Part shown: piece after piece, positions 1 to 10,690 of the stretch | Layout: each line of letters starts with the position of its first letter | Numbering within the stretch: the first letter of the stretch is position 1 | Assembly: GCA_039621445.1 (NCBI GenBank) | Contig: CP154956.1 | Coordinates: forward strand, 27,410,667-27,474,666 | Direction of reading: 5' to 3' | Length of the DNA: 64,000 nt | DNA from: Euglena gracilis | Taxonomy: Eukaryota > Euglenida > Euglenophyceae > Euglenales | Program-made: the position numbers and the translations under genes | The notes under the pieces: generated by a model | The model's database searches: none | Told to the model about the DNA's origin: nothing | The model's input: the letters and a program-made list of their open reading frames with translations, nothing else

Positions 1-351
1 AATGGACCGTCCAACGGGACCCCCAATTAGCCAATTAGGGGGGGGGGCAAATAGGGGGGGGGGGTGAGGGTACATATTCACCCCCGATTGGGGGGTTCTG
101 GAGCCATTTGGGTGGGTTTTGACTGGTGTTGGGGTGATTTGGACAAAAAAAATTTGCAGGGGGGCTTAAAAGTCGGCGGTTTTGACCCGTTAGTACATTA
201 GAGTGGGTAGTCGGCCAACTAGTCGGCCGTCTACCCACTACCCCCCCCCCCCCCGACTCGCCGACTGGTTACCGACCAGGCCTTGTCGGCCGACCAATTG
301 GGTAGTCGGCCGACTTGTCGGCCAACTACCCACCCCCCCCCCTCAGTCTAC
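1..351. repeat. Partial GTCGGCCGACTA-family inverted-repeat element (right end)
   Basis: Positions 70-350 match 30280-30525 closely, and positions 140-240 match the inverted end at 28925-29040. It contains repeated CGGCCGACTA and CGGCCAACTA boxes and long C runs. The right end is a C run followed by CAGTCTA, the mirror of the TAGACTGGGG start at 28923. The left part lies outside the window. No gene is seen here or in 352-593. Confidence 0.7.
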
Positions 352-593
352 CTTTTGCCACTGTCATGCACAGAGTGCTGCTCATCCGGTTTTCTTTCTT
401 CGAGCAGTGTTCTGGTCCTAGTGCCAATACAACCCGAATGAGGGCTCATTATCAAAAGCACTCGAACTTGGAATCCAATTTTGGATGTACGGACTTGTGA
501 TGGCAAATCACAAAATGCCCCGCGGCTGTGGCAGTAGTACACACTGCAGATGAGGACTGTGGCAGGAGCCATTCTCCTCAGCCATCCGTGTGA

Positions 594-831
594 TACCACC
601 TCCCCCCCCCTAATTGACCCCCCCCCCCTAATTGACCAAACGCCCCGGGGAATTTTTTCAACCCCCCCCCTAATTGACTGCCCGGGGGGTTTCCGTGCCG
701 AAGCACCCCCTAATTGACGGTACCCCCCCCCAATTGACCAACCCCCCCCCTAATTGAACCCCCCCCCCTAATTGACCAAAAGGGGTCCCGTGGCGAGGTC
801 CCACGGTCAATTAGGGGGGGGGGAGGTGGTA
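594..831. mobile_element. C-capped MITE-like element, CTAATTGACC family
   Basis: It is bounded by TACCACCTCCCCC on the left and GGGGGAGGTGGTA on the right, so the ends are inverted copies flanked by TA. The box CTAATTGAC follows each C run and is repeated about six times inside. It has no coding capacity. Inference: a non-autonomous DNA transposon using a TA target. Confidence 0.7.
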
Positions 832-1849
832 CACGTTGGGGCTAAGGTGCACAAATGCTGGAGACGCCGATGCAAGTTCGAGCAGCATCACGCTACAGAT
901 GTGGAGCGCCTGTTCAGGTGGGCATATTGCTCATGGCCGTGAGCAGCTGACGGCCGAACAAAGGTGTTTTTGCAGAAAGTTTTTGTCATTTCACTCACTG
1001 ATGTCTGCGTCGGAGGGGGGGGAGCGACAGACGGAAACTGCCCGTTTTTCCTTCAGTGACCTTCAGCAGACCTTCTTTTTCCACTCCCAATACCTTAAAA
1101 TTGGGGGGGTTGGGGAGGGGGGGGGGCTAAGAATTTTTTTTAAATGCGCTAGGATGGAAAAATTAGGGCCAACACCTGGCCGCAGGTGAAAACATGATTT
1201 GTTAGGAAATCTCGCCTCCGACACCCTTTTTGTCACTGGGTGGCGGGGCCACCAGCTCCGCGGGGCGGACACCACTTTCGCCGCGGTGCAAAAGTGCAGA
1301 CGCGCGCATCAAAAATCGCGTCGGGCAGCTGAAGCTAGCCACGTGCTGGCGGACGACGGCTTTTTTAATGGGGGTGGTGCGGGTTACGGGGGGGTCACGG
1401 GGGGGGGGTCACGGGGGGGTCACGGGGGAAGTATGCCACTTTGGAGGTAGTCGGGAGGCAACATCCATGATGTTGCATCCCATCACGAGAAGGGCAGTAC
1501 GCATCCTGAAATCGGTGACTTTCGAGTCCAAAAAAGTGGTCAGTTTTGGCCATTTTTGGGCCATTTTTGAACAAAAAAAATGCCTTTGGGTCCGAAAGTG
1601 GTCATTTTTGGGTGATTTTTATGTCCGAAAATGGTCATTTTTGAAAGGGAATTTTGTCAGGATCTCTTGACCGTCACCTATTTTGGGAAGCATTTTGGGC
1701 AAAAGGTGACGGCTTGTTTTTTTTGAAGCAAAAAAAACATGCTTTTTTAAAAATAAAAAAAACGTCATGGAGGGTTTGGGAGATAATTTTTGAACGCTTT
1801 TTTTTTAACTCTGCAGCTTCGTAGTCCGTGAAGGGTGCTGGCTTTCACA
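832..1849. other. No gene seen; G-tract and TTTTGGTCA simple repeats
   Basis: Open frames here are not protein-like. At 1385-1433 the unit GGTCACGGGG is tandem. From 1500 to 1660 there is a degenerate repeat of TTTTTGGTCATTTTTGG type. The rest is AT-rich tracts. Confidence 0.5.
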
Positions 1850-2196
1850 GGGGGTGTCTGGGACGCGGGGGGGACGCGGGGGGGACGCGGGGGGGGACGC
1901 GGGGGGGACGCGGGACAGCGAAATTAGGAATTTGCCGCGAGAAAAATTTAGTCAAATTAGGATTCTACCACAACAAATTAGGACTAACCCACCCCAAATT
2001 AGGAATCACCCGCCGCAAATTAGGAATCACCCACACCAAATTGGGAATCAACAACCTCAAATTTGCCTGAAATTAGGAATCAACCTCCTGAATTTGGCTG
2101 TCTCGAGAACAAAATTTTGGTTCCAAAGTTGGACGCGGGGGGGACGCGGGGGGGGACGCGGGGGGGACGCGGGGGGGACGCGGGAGAGACACCCCC
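1850..2196. mobile_element. GGGGGTGT-ended element with CGCGTCC/GGGACGCGG ends and ACA duplication
   Basis: The left end is GGGGGTGTCT and the right end AGACACCCCC, flanked on both sides by ACA, a likely 3-bp target duplication. Subterminal tracts are tandem GGGACGCGGGGG in direct orientation. The interior repeats a CAAATTAGGAATCACC-like unit five or more times. The 341-bp element at 8029-8369 has the same end sequence, a related interior and a 3-bp duplication, so they look like one family. Confidence 0.7.
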
Positions 2197-2352
2197 ACAT
2201 ATTCCATCAATTTAGTATTTTTTTTAGTATGAAGGGTCTGAAAAAACTAAAAAAATGTCACTTTTTGATGACCAAAAAAAATGACTTTAGAACTTTTTCC
2301 TCAAAAAATGGCCATTTCGCAAGAAAAAAGTTAATTTTTTCTTTTTTTATAT

Positions 2353-2460
2353 AAAAATCGTGGGCATAACCCGTATACAGGCCGTATAACGGGTCAAGGG
2401 CGCCGTAGGCGCCCTTGACCCGTTATACGGCCTGTATACGGGTTATAGCCCACGATTTTT
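2353..2460. repeat. Near-perfect hairpin, ~52-bp arms, GTA loop
   Basis: The arm starting AAAAATCGTGGGC at 2353 is mirrored by the arm ending at 2460, with a single-base indel (GCATAACC against the complement of GGTTATAGC). The centre is GGCGCC-GTA-GGCGCC. It lies directly beside the left TIR of the next element. It looks like a fold-back element end, not a bacterial-type terminator. Confidence 0.75.
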
Positions 2461-2461
2461 C

Positions 2462-3568
2462 TGTAACCGTTAATTAAGAGGCCCCGGCGCCTGCCCTGTA
2501 TTTCGTTGATGTGCTTCACGCCATGGTTTCGGGCACTTTTGGAGCGTTTTTTTGCCCAAAATTTTAAAAAAATCCAATTCACAAAATACAGCCTGTATTT
2601 CGTGAATACCCAATTCACAAATACAGCCTGTATTCGTGAATTGAAAATAACGCCCTGTATTCCGTGAATAGAAACCAAAATGTGAAAACATTGTCCAGAT
2701 GACCTGGAACACATTGATAACACACCCCTGGTCCTGGAAAACGAGATATGGATGTAAGGCCAAGTTATAGGGGGGCACTTTGGGGGTGGGGGGCGGCGCC
2801 GAAGGCGGCCGGTCCCCCCGCAAAGGCCCCCCACAATGCTTTTCGTTTTTAGAGATTTTTAGTGCTATTTTCGCACCTTCACCCCGTGTTTCTCCTCACT
2901 CTGTTCTCCAAAAAATGGCGAAGAAAGCGGCAAACACCATGGACAGAATGTTGACACAACCCCCAAAAGTTGCTGAATTTTTGGCCACAATTAAGCAGGG
3001 TTGGGAGAACAGAAAGAACCCTGCTATTGACCCCCTGCACGATGACCTTCTGCTAGAGGCTGCCAAAAAGAAAGCGTCCGGAATGGCAGGGACAGAGCAA
3101 TCCGCATTTGCTCACCTCCTTGAAATCGAGTGCAGTGCGATGCTTGTTCCCTTTCATACCACTGGCGTTGTGTGCATTTATGCCATGAGCCCAAACATGG
3201 GTCATGGGTGTGTCATTCGTGCAAACCTCGTTAGCTTTCCCGGCGTAAATCCACGGCACTTTGCTATCTGACGTTGCACTAGTTGTGCACCGCCTTCATT
3301 TATCACCTAGGACATGCCATTCAATTTTCTTTTGCTTTGTGCATTTGGTTTTTTTCTGAATTACTTCAGACGATGTGATGCAAGAAGGTTTCTAGTTTCA
3401 GAAGCTGTTATAAAAACAAAAAATACAATTCACGAAATACAGCCTGTATTTCGTGAATACCCAATTCACAAATACAGCCTGTATTCGTGAATTGAAAATA
3501 ACGCCCTGTATTTTGTGTTCACACCCACGAAATACAGGGCAGGCGCCGGGCCTCAATTCACGGTTACA
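2462..3568. mobile_element. 1.1-kb TIR element carrying a MAKK-family ORF
   Basis: The left end TGTAACCG is mirrored by CGGTTACA on the right. Further in, GGCGCCTGCCCTGTATTTCG on the left is mirrored by CGAAATACAGGGCAGGCGCC on the right. Two direct copies of a ~95-bp AATACAGCCTGTATT...GTGAATTG block lie at 2575-2670 and 3423-3520. Between them is the ORF at 2915-3271. Shorter relatives without an ORF are at 35890-36090 and 37046-37255. Confidence 0.75.
2915..3271 (+). pseudogene. MAKK-family protein, N-terminal part only
   Basis: The ATG at 2915 gives MAKKAANTMDRML, then a PP-containing stretch, an IDPLHDDLL motif near residue 40, a lysine-rich AKKK patch and LLEIE near residue 70. All align with the intact 187-residue copy on the minus strand at 18489-17926. 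After about residue 78 the similarity stops, and the last ~40 codons are unrelated sequence to the stop. The core with NAVARAFRK is missing, so this is a truncated copy. Function is unknown. Confidence 0.6.
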
Positions 3569-3949
3569 AAAAAGCATGTTTTTTGGCGTTTTTTTTAAAA
3601 AAAACATGTTTTTTTGTTTTAAAAAAACAAAAAAACGCCATTTTGACATTTTTTGCACTTTTTTTTTAGGGGACAAGATTTTTGTGTCCTCCTTTTTTGA
3701 AGAAGCTTTTCTGCAATGTCCCGTACAATGCTTGATGTGATGAAACGAAGAAGAGGGGAGAAGGAAAAAGAACGTTGCAAAAACAAGTGAGAAGTCAAAA
3801 ATTTATCCTTGCCCCTCAAAAAATGCCAGTTGTTCGCTGGAGGCCGTTTGATTTGGGAGCCATGCAAGTTGCTTTTAACCCGTCCTTCTTGAAGTGATCC
3901 CAAACCCAAGATGACATATTCTGAAAAAAAACTGTGTTGGAGCGGGCAA
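3569..3949 (+). other. AT palindromes plus duplicated coding-like segment (copy 1)
   Basis: Positions 3575-3660 form T/A-run palindromes between GGCG and CGCC. Positions 3685-3860 match 5818-5985 with small indels and encode SFFEEAFLQCP in one frame, which soon stops. No intact gene. The similarity to 5818-5985 shows a dispersed repeat of coding origin. Confidence 0.45.
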
Positions 3950-4515
3950 GCGATTAACCAAAAATCGATTAATTGCGATTAATTGACCCCCCACAAAAGA
4001 TCGATTCACTGGTGGGGTCACAGACAATTACTATGACCGTCTGATAGTTTTCCCCGGTCGAAAGTTTCCCCCCCCCACTTTTTTGGCCAAAAAACAGAAA
4101 ATGGCGACCCGTCTGAAAGTTTCCCCCCCCAAAAAAATCGAGTCCCAGGAAAGCGTGGATCACTGCAAGGAGGGGAACATGAAGCCAAGGGGAGACCATT
4201 TTTAGCAGGGTCACTTGCGACGAGGGCGCAAATTGTTGAGTTGGGCATGGAGCTGGGCTGCAAGCTCAGCATCCAAACGCTCAGCTATGGCATCAATGGG
4301 GGGGGGAGGGGGGGGGGTCCCCCCCACCCACCCACCCCCCTGGGGCCCCCCCCCGGGGGGGGGGGGGGAGGGGGTCCCAGGCAGTCTTCACGGGCATTGT
4401 CGAAGAACCTGGGAGGCCAAACCGGTCGAAAGTTTCCCCCCCCCAAGTTTTCGACTCCGTGGGGGGGGGAAACTATCAGAAGGTTATAGTAACCAAACTT
4501 CGATTAACCAAACAA
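3945..4515. mobile_element. GATTAA / GGTCGAAAGTTTCC inverted-repeat element
   Basis: The left part has CGATTAACCAAAAATCGATT, then ACTATGACCGTCTGATAGTT and GGTCGAAAGTTTCCCC. The right part has GAAACTATCAGAAGGTTATAGT and TTCGATTAACC in inverted order. C runs and GTCTGAAAGTTTCCCC repeats lie inside. The middle (4215-4400) is low-complexity G/C. No coding region is supported. Confidence 0.6.
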
Positions 4516-4880
4516 CCTTGCTTTTTTTTTGGACCATGCCAAGGCAAATTTTCAATGCTTTCAACCAGAAAATTGATGAAAAGCGACCAAAATTGCCACC
4601 TACATCAAAAAGCAGGTTGAAATGATGAATGAAAAGAAAGGCTGAAGTGATGAAGGTTGATGCATTGTATGAAAATCGAAGGCTCGATTCTCGGGTCACG
4701 GGCGGGTCACGGGGGGGGGGGGGTCACGGGGGGGGGGCACGGGGGTAGCACCCCCAATAGCACCCCTGCCCCCAAAACAAGAGATCTGTTCTTCGGGATG
4801 CTGAAAGCCTATCTCACGTCTGGCCGTATACCGTGACCGACGGGCCCAGGGAAAATTACTGCAAATTTGCGCTGCAACAT
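4516..4880. other. No gene seen; tandem GGTCACGGGG tract
   Basis: Mostly unremarkable AT-rich sequence. A GGGTCACGGG tandem tract runs from 4695 to 4745, like the one at 1385-1433. Confidence 0.4.
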
Positions 4881-5105
4881 TACCCTCACCCCCCCCCCTC
4901 AAAGTGTCCCCCCCCCTCAGAGAGGCCAAAATTTTTTTTTGGCAAATTTGGTTTACCCCTCTCAAAGTGGCCACTTTCTTTTGGCACCGAAGGCGCCGAA
5001 GCCCAAAAATTGACCCCCCCCCCCAAAGTGTCCCCTCCCCCAAAGTGGCCGTTTTGAGGTCCCGTGCTGCCCGAAGGATGGCCACTTTGAGGGGGGGTGA
5101 GGGTA
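4881..5105. mobile_element. C-capped MITE-like element, CTCAAAGTG family
   Basis: The ends are TACCCTCACCCCC and GGGGGTGAGGGTA, flanked by TA. Inside each C run is CTCAAAGTGnCC or its complement GGCCACTTTGAG, repeated. Relatives occupy 17495-17595, 17815-17912 and 19490-19745. Confidence 0.7.
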
Positions 5106-5610
5106 CCCCGCAAATTTGCCGCCCAACCCTGAGTGAAGGCCGTGCATTTGCATTTTTTTTGCTGGTCCTACACCTAGCGTCTGACGTGTTTGTCCACGGT
5201 TGGAAGAAATATTTGCCCCAACCTATCAAAAATCCCAACCAACACCCTCAAAAAATTTGCCCATCGCAAAATATATTGATACCTCAAAATAATTTGCCCA
5301 CCCAAAAATATTTGCACTTGTTCAGAAAAAAATTGCCTCTGTCATCATATTTTTGCTCAATGAAAAAGGCCTTACACTAGACAATGGAAACAGATCCACG
5401 CCAAATGCAAGTTTCAAAGGGCACTTGAGCAAAAACACCCGATCCAAGTGCAAAAAAATTCGGAACAGAGACAAATATTTTTGAGATAAAGTGCAAAAAA
5501 AAAACGACCGGAGGCACAAAAAATACAGGGGGGGGGAGAAACTGCAAAAATCTGCAAAAAACTGCAAAAAAACTGCAAAAAACTGCAAAAACTGCACTTC
5601 AACAAAAATT
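5106..5610. repeat. Partial TTTGCAC-ladder element and ACTGCAAAA tandem repeat
   Basis: TACACCTAGCGTCTGA at 5169 is the left end of the family seen complete at 38876-39315. Repeated AAATATTTGCAC/GTGCAAATATTT words follow to about 5500. From 5540 to 5605 the unit ACTGCAAAA is tandem. Confidence 0.6.
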
Positions 5611-6640
5611 AGCAATAAACAAGCTAAAAATGATGTGCATATGCAAAACAACGTAAATTGCGACCACATGAGGACTCCCCAATTCAACAAACTTTTTTTT
5701 TTGCGCAGCTTTGGAGCTTATGATGACAAAAATGGAAGCAATCAAACAAGGGGGGTTGAGCCCCCGCGTCCCCTCCGCGTCCCCCCCCGCGTCCCCCCCG
5801 CGTCCCCACCAAGTGGCTTGGTGTCCTTTTTTGAAGAGGCTTTTCTGCAATGTCCCGGCATGCTTGATGTGATGAAACAAAGAAAAGGGGAGAAGGAAAA
5901 AGAACGTTGCAAAGTGAGAAGTCAAATTTTTATCCTTGCCACTCAAAAAAATGGTAGTTGTTTGCTGGAGCCCAGGCATGGGGGGGGGGGGGTCCCGTGG
6001 GACCCCCCTGCCGCGTGTGATGGGTGAAGGTCGTGACCTAACGAGTCTCTTACGGATGCTTCCGATTTCTTTGTACTGCAGTTGCGGGAAGACAATTGGT
6101 GGTGGATGCAAAAGTGTCCATTTGTTATTTCCTGTTTGTTCGGCATGATCAATGCTAATCCTAGAATGTCCCCCGCAATCACTGCACACCTTTCCCATTT
6201 TGTGTCCTTTTTGTTGACACCGTTCCCATCTCCTGTTCTCTTTTCCATTTTGTCAATTTTTTTCAGCCCATGGCATTCAGCCCATCCTCTCACCTGGAAT
6301 TTCTGATCATGGTGTACGCCAAAGAGCCATCTTCCCATTTTGAGTTTGCTAGAGACTGCCTTTCAAAGAATTTTTTTGAAAGGGAATTTTGTAGGATATT
6401 CTAATCGACCAGCACATTTTTTGGGAATGTTGGGCCATTTTTGACAAAACTCCATTTTGGGTGTGGAATTGCACCAGTTTTTGGAGTTTTTATTTTAAGA
6501 GGACGTTGCGTTGCAAAACTTCTTTTAAAAAACACACTTTCCATTTTTTTTAAAAAAGGCACTTTTTTGTTGCTTTTTTAAATAAAAAAACAGAACAGAT
6601 TTTTTTTTAAAAAAAAGTCAGCTTTGATCATGGTCCCTAG
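5611..6640 (+). other. CGCGTCC tract and duplicated coding-like segment (copy 2)
   Basis: 5760-5812 is a CGCGTCCCC tract. 5818-5985 is the second copy of the segment at 3685-3860 and reads SFFEEAFLQCPGMLDVMKQR in one frame before G-tract sequence. Around 6070-6150 a frame contains the word CSCGKTIGGGCKS, but I cannot assign it. From 6350 on the sequence is AT-rich with a T/A palindrome at 6515-6620. No intact gene. Confidence 0.4.
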
Positions 6641-6648
6641 AATGGTGG

Positions 6649-6657
6649 TGCCCCCGC

Positions 6658-6705
<48 letters not shown>

Positions 6706-6712
6706 CGTCCCC
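6649..6712. repeat. 45-nt uninterrupted C run inside a CGCGTCC tract
   Basis: Positions 6660-6704 are C only, flanked on both sides by CCCCCGCGTCC-type units. It is the longest homopolymer in the window. Its length may be affected by sequencing. Confidence 0.8.
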
Positions 6713-6719
6713 AACACCC

Positions 6720-7628
6720 CCAAGGAACACTGCACATGGTTTTTCATGCATTGAAATGTAAGTCATGTGTTTGGATGCCGGGCCACCACTTTTCTTGCAC
6801 CAAAACTTGACCGACCATGCCCACAAAGGTGACAAACAGTTTCCTTTCTAAACATGGAAAAAATGCACATATACCACATACGACCATTCGCCTATAGCAT
6901 TTTGCGGTGTAACTTGTTGACGGGGCGTTGATCATTGCTAACCGGTCACTCCTAATGTGTGTGTATTGGCGTTGCCCACCTTTACGGGTGTGATTAAACT
7001 CACATTGTTCTTCATTCTCCCCAAGGCTGCCTGTCAGTATTACACAGCTCTTGGAAACGTGCAATGATTTCTTGTTTTGTGCCATGCTTGAAGATGGAAA
7101 AGCAATCATAGCTGGCGTTTTTTCTGTTGTTTTTTTAAAAAAAACAACGTTTTTTTGTTTTTTATTAAAAAAAACGGGCAAAAAAAAACGGCAAAAAAAA
7201 AACAAAGGGGAAAATGATGGTCCAAATTTTGCCTTTGATCGCAAGGGTGAGCCAATCTTAGCTCAAATGACTTGAAAACCAATACTTTTGGTTGTCTTCA
7301 ACAAGAATGGTCAAAATAGGGCATTTTTTCTGCCATTTTGGCTTGAAACCATTCCAAACTAACTTGAAACATCCCAAATTTGGTGTCTTTCTCTGACCGA
7401 GGATGGGCAAAAAAAGCTAAAATTAAAGGCAATTTTTTTTTGCCCTGGACCCTCAATGGCGTTTTTTTTGTTTTTTTTCAAAAAAACCTGTTTTTTTTAA
7501 AAAAACTTGTTTTTTTTTACTTCGTTTTAAACGAAGTGCCAGCTATGAAAGCAATGCTCGGCGGGGTTCAGCATCGGGGTGTAAGGGGGCAAAAATAGGT
7601 AGAGGTGTCCTTGTGGGAAACTAGTAGT
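6720..7628. other. No gene seen; two T/A palindrome repeats
   Basis: Palindromic T/A runs follow GCTGGCG at 7106-7200 and GGCG at 7458, with TGCCAGCT at 7541. The same type recurs at 11034-11090 and 11310-11390. They look like a short dispersed repeat family. The remaining sequence has no supported coding region. Confidence 0.4.
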
Positions 7629-7813
7629 TACCACCCCCCCCCCCCCTTTATTGTCCCACCGACCTCTCCCCGGGAGGCCCGACCGGACAATAAAGGGGGG
7701 GGGACAATAAAGGGGTACCAAAGGAATTTCATTGGCCGGGCCAAAAAAACCCCCCGTCGGCCGGGCCCAGGGACAATAAAGGGGGGGGGACAATAAAGGG
7801 GGGGGGGGTGGTA
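7629..7813. mobile_element. TTATTGTCC-family C-capped element, copy A1
   Basis: The ends are TACCACCCCC and GGGGTGGTA. After each C run comes TTTATTGTCC, with GGACAATAAAGG inverted and repeated inside. The central sequence has GGTACCAAAGGAATTTCATTGG and a GGCCGACGGG arm. Copies A2-A5 share these parts. Confidence 0.8.
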
Positions 7814-7911
7814 GTAGCGTGGCACCCCCCCCCTTGCGGGCGTCAGCAGACCGAAGAAGGCAGTTGGAAACGCCGACTCATCGCCGAGCGTTCTGTTACT
7901 TCTTCCATTGT

Positions 7912-8816
7912 CTAGTCAAAGAGGACTGAGTCCGCTTCCTCTTTTGAGGAGGGGCCCCATGCCTCAAAGGCAGCAGGGGCAAGGGGTTTGGGAACAGGCA
8001 GCCGCAACAACGGCGCAAACGGATCATAGGGGGTGTTGGGGTCGCGGGGGGGGGGGTCGCGGGGGGGTCGCGGGGGGGGGTCGTGGGGGGAAATGGGTTT
8101 CGCGACGGGTCATGCGTGACTTGTGTGACGTCATTCTATCCTCTAAATTTAGATCCCAATTAGGAATTTGCGAGCCATTTAGGTCTGAAAATAGGTCCAA
8201 TTAGGAATTTGGGACCAATTTTTCGTGTTTTTGATTCCTAATTGAGTGGCAAATTCCTAATTAATGCAAAATTTTTGTACTTTTTGGAAACCCGAATCGG
8301 GCTCAGGGTGGGGTCGCGGGGGGGTCGCGGGGGGGGGGGTCGCGGGGGGGTCGCGGGGGAAACACCCCCATACACATAGCCCTTCATCTCACGCAGCTTA
8401 ATGTGACTACCGTCATCGGTGGGCCACAAGTAGCCACGCGAAACCAGCATCCGCCGTCCCTGGTTCGGCACGGCCCTCCAGGCGGGCACCCAGTTCCTCA
8501 ACATCCACTCCGTGTCTCTGGCTTCTCTGGCGTCCGGCTGCCGCTGAAACTCTGTGCCGTCTCTGGCAGGTCCCTACATACAAGATTCTGTAGGAACCTG
8601 CATTCATCCATCGGTCCACCCACTCCTGCACCTCAAATGACGACGGCAGAGCGTGCTGTCCAACAAGTTGAGATGTCTTTTGGATGAGGCGCAATTTTGT
8701 CACCCTCTCTCCTCAGTCTCTGACACCCCATCCACCAGCTCATCATCGCTGTCATCGGACAAGACGTCCACGTCCGCCGAGGAAGGGGCAAAAGTAGGTA
8801 TATCAATGGTAGCCAT
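7912..8816 (-). pseudogene. Decayed gene, acidic N-terminus, split by a 341-bp element
   Basis: Minus strand. The ATG at 8816-8814 starts MATIDIPTFAPSSADVDVLS followed by a D/E/S-rich stretch. A one-base shift near 8708 moves to a frame with LRLIQKTSQL and EVQEWVDRWMNAGSYR. At least one further shift near 8580-8560 leads to EWMLRNWVPAWRAVP and GYLWPTDDGSHIKLREM. The frame then runs into the element at 8369. On the far side (8025 down to 7912) it resumes as YDPFAPLLRLPVPKPLAP and ends ADSVLFD plus TAG. Removing the element and one ATA joins GYVY to DPF in frame. Full length would be about 187 codons. The family is not recognised. Confidence 0.55.
8029..8369. mobile_element. GGGGGTGTT-ended element inserted in a coding region, ATA duplication
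   Basis: Perfect 9-bp ends: GGGGGTGTT at 8029 and AACACCCCC ending at 8369. ATA flanks both sides (8026-8028 and 8370-8372). Subterminal GGTCGCGGGG units are tandem in direct orientation. The middle has AATTAGGAATTTG-type repeats like the element at 1850-2196. Confidence 0.85.
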
Positions 8817-9618
8817 CAAGAGAACCTTTGATGGCAAGGGCACGGTCCGTCTACATGACGGTCTGGCCTGTTACCAACAATTCCGGATCCTATAACCCCC
8901 CCCCCTCGGGCCGACCAACCAAACCGGATCCTATAAACCCCGGGGGGTCTGTAAGTGGGTGGGGTTTAATTGTGGACATGTCACCAAAACAACAAGCACC
9001 AAACATAAACATCTCAGGTTTCTTCAAAACTGGATCAAAAAAAAACTGCAAAAAACTGCACGTGTGCAGTTTTTTTCAAAAAAATGAGCAAAAAACTGCA
9101 AAAAATTGCAAAAACTGCAAAAAACCCAAAACGTGAAAACTGCAAAAAACTGCAAAAACTGCACGGCGCATATTTTCCACCCCCCTGAAAAATATATGGT
9201 TTGAAGTACAAAATTCTGTGTTAGGTGGAAGTTGTTAGGTGTAACTTGATAGAAAATCTTGGCAAATTGAAATTTTAATTCTTTTTCAAAATTTTGGAAT
9301 TTCGGGTTGGTGAATCCAAATTTGGCACTGTAATCCTGATTCGGCACTTGGAGATTTCTAATTTTATCTCTGAAAAAAACAGGGGTGTTCTCCCTGTGTC
9401 CCGCCCCCCCCCCCCACGTCCTCCCGCGTCTCCCCAGCGTCCCGGATTTTGGACGAACACATTTTTGGGTCGACCAAAGGAAGATGACACACAAGTTTGG
9501 GTGACGCCAAAGAAAAGTGTGGAGGTGGTTGGGCGACAATTCCGCATCCCTACCCCCGCATACCACCCCCGCGTCCCAAACCACCCCCTGAAACCGGCTA
9601 ACCAAAAAAGGTCCAGAA
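8817..9618. other. No gene seen; CCGGATCCTATAA repeat, ACTGCAAAA tandem repeat, CGCGTC tract
   Basis: CCGGATCCTATAA occurs twice around C runs at 8880-8945. ACTGCAAAA is tandem from 9040 to 9165. A degenerate CGCGTCC tract lies at 9400-9440, with related words to 9590. Confidence 0.4.
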
Positions 9619-9950
9619 ACACCTAACGCCTTTTTTCGCATTTCACACTGTATATTTTTGAACTTCCGGTGATTTTTTTTTTCACTTCACTGTTGCACTT
9701 CTCAAAAATGTTTGCACATGCCAACCGTTTGTTTGCACTTTATCTCATAAATATTTGCTTTTTTCGTTGTGCAAAAATAAAATGACGCATTGCAAATTTT
9801 TTCTGAGCAAGTGCGAATGTTTTTGGTGTGCAGTGCAAAAAAATTTGAGACCTTTGGGCGATTTTTTTTGAGAGCACTAGGCAAAAAAAATTGACACGAT
9901 GGGGAAAATATTTCGCCAGCCAGGGCAAACATTTCAGACGCTAGGTGCAA
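9619..9950. mobile_element. TTTGCAC-ladder element, copy 2 (inverted)
   Basis: It begins ACACCTAACGCC and ends GACGCTAGGTGCAA, the inverted ends of the family seen complete at 38876-39315. Between them are repeated GCAAATATTT and GTGCAAA words. No coding region. Confidence 0.6.
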
Positions 9951-10331
9951 CCATGGTAAACTAACCAATGGCAAAAAATGCAGTTAACCACCCTACCGTG
10001 CCCAACGTAAGGATCAAACCAGCAACGGCGCTGCCAGGACGGGGTTAGGGGTTAGGAGCTGCGGTGGGGAAGTTCTGATGGCGTTTTTTTATAACTAAAA
10101 AAAACATCTTATCATTTCTATTACTGGAATGATAAGTTGAATACCAAATGGGCCGATGGAAAGACTTTCCACACAGTGGAAAGTCTTTCAAACTTCTGCG
10201 ACAATCGCAGTGGCCTTGGCAGTGCAGTACAGGCATGGCAATGGAATGGCCATGCAGCACAGTGCCATGGAATTGGCAGTGCAGTGTTTTAGGGTGGAGA
10301 ACAGAGAGGAATGGCAGTGCAGTTGCAGTGG
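9951..10331. other. No gene seen; short hairpin and GCAGTG repeats
   Basis: GGAAAGACTTTCC at 10157 is mirrored by GGAAAGTCTTTC at 10178. From 10205 to 10335 the words GCAGTG and GGCAATGG recur. Nothing protein-like. Confidence 0.4.
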
Positions 10332-10690
10332 TACCCCCCCTCCGACCTGCCCCCGGGAGGCCCGATCGGACAATAAAGGGGGGGGACAATAAGGGGGTAC
10401 CAAAGGAATTTCATTGGCCGGGCCAAAAAATCCCCCGTCGGCCGGGGCCCAGGGACGATAAGGGGGGGGGACAATAAGGGGGGGGGTGGCGCAGTAACAG
10501 TGGTAGTGGTAGTGGTAGTGCAGTGCAGGAGGGCCTCGAGGCCTTAACCCCCCGTGGGCCCCGGCCGACGGGGGGTTTTTTTGGCCCGCCCAATGAAATT
10601 CCTTTGGTACGAACTTATTGTCCCCCCCCCTTATTGTCCGGTCAGGCCTCCCGGGGGGCAGGTCGGTGGGACAATAAAGGGGTGGGGGTA
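10332..10690. mobile_element. TTATTGTCC-family elements, copies A2 and A3
   Basis: A2 (10332-10489) has GGACAATAAAGG, TACCAAAGGAATTTCATTGG and GGGACGATAAGG in the order of A1. A3 (10548-10690) is in the opposite orientation, lacks part of its left end and ends GGACAATAAAGGGG...TA. A GTGGTA repeat at 10500-10520 separates them. Confidence 0.7.

Noticed and set aside
2353-2460. Intrinsic transcription terminator
   Set aside because: The stem is far too long, there is no upstream gene, and it borders a TIR element in a eukaryotic genome.
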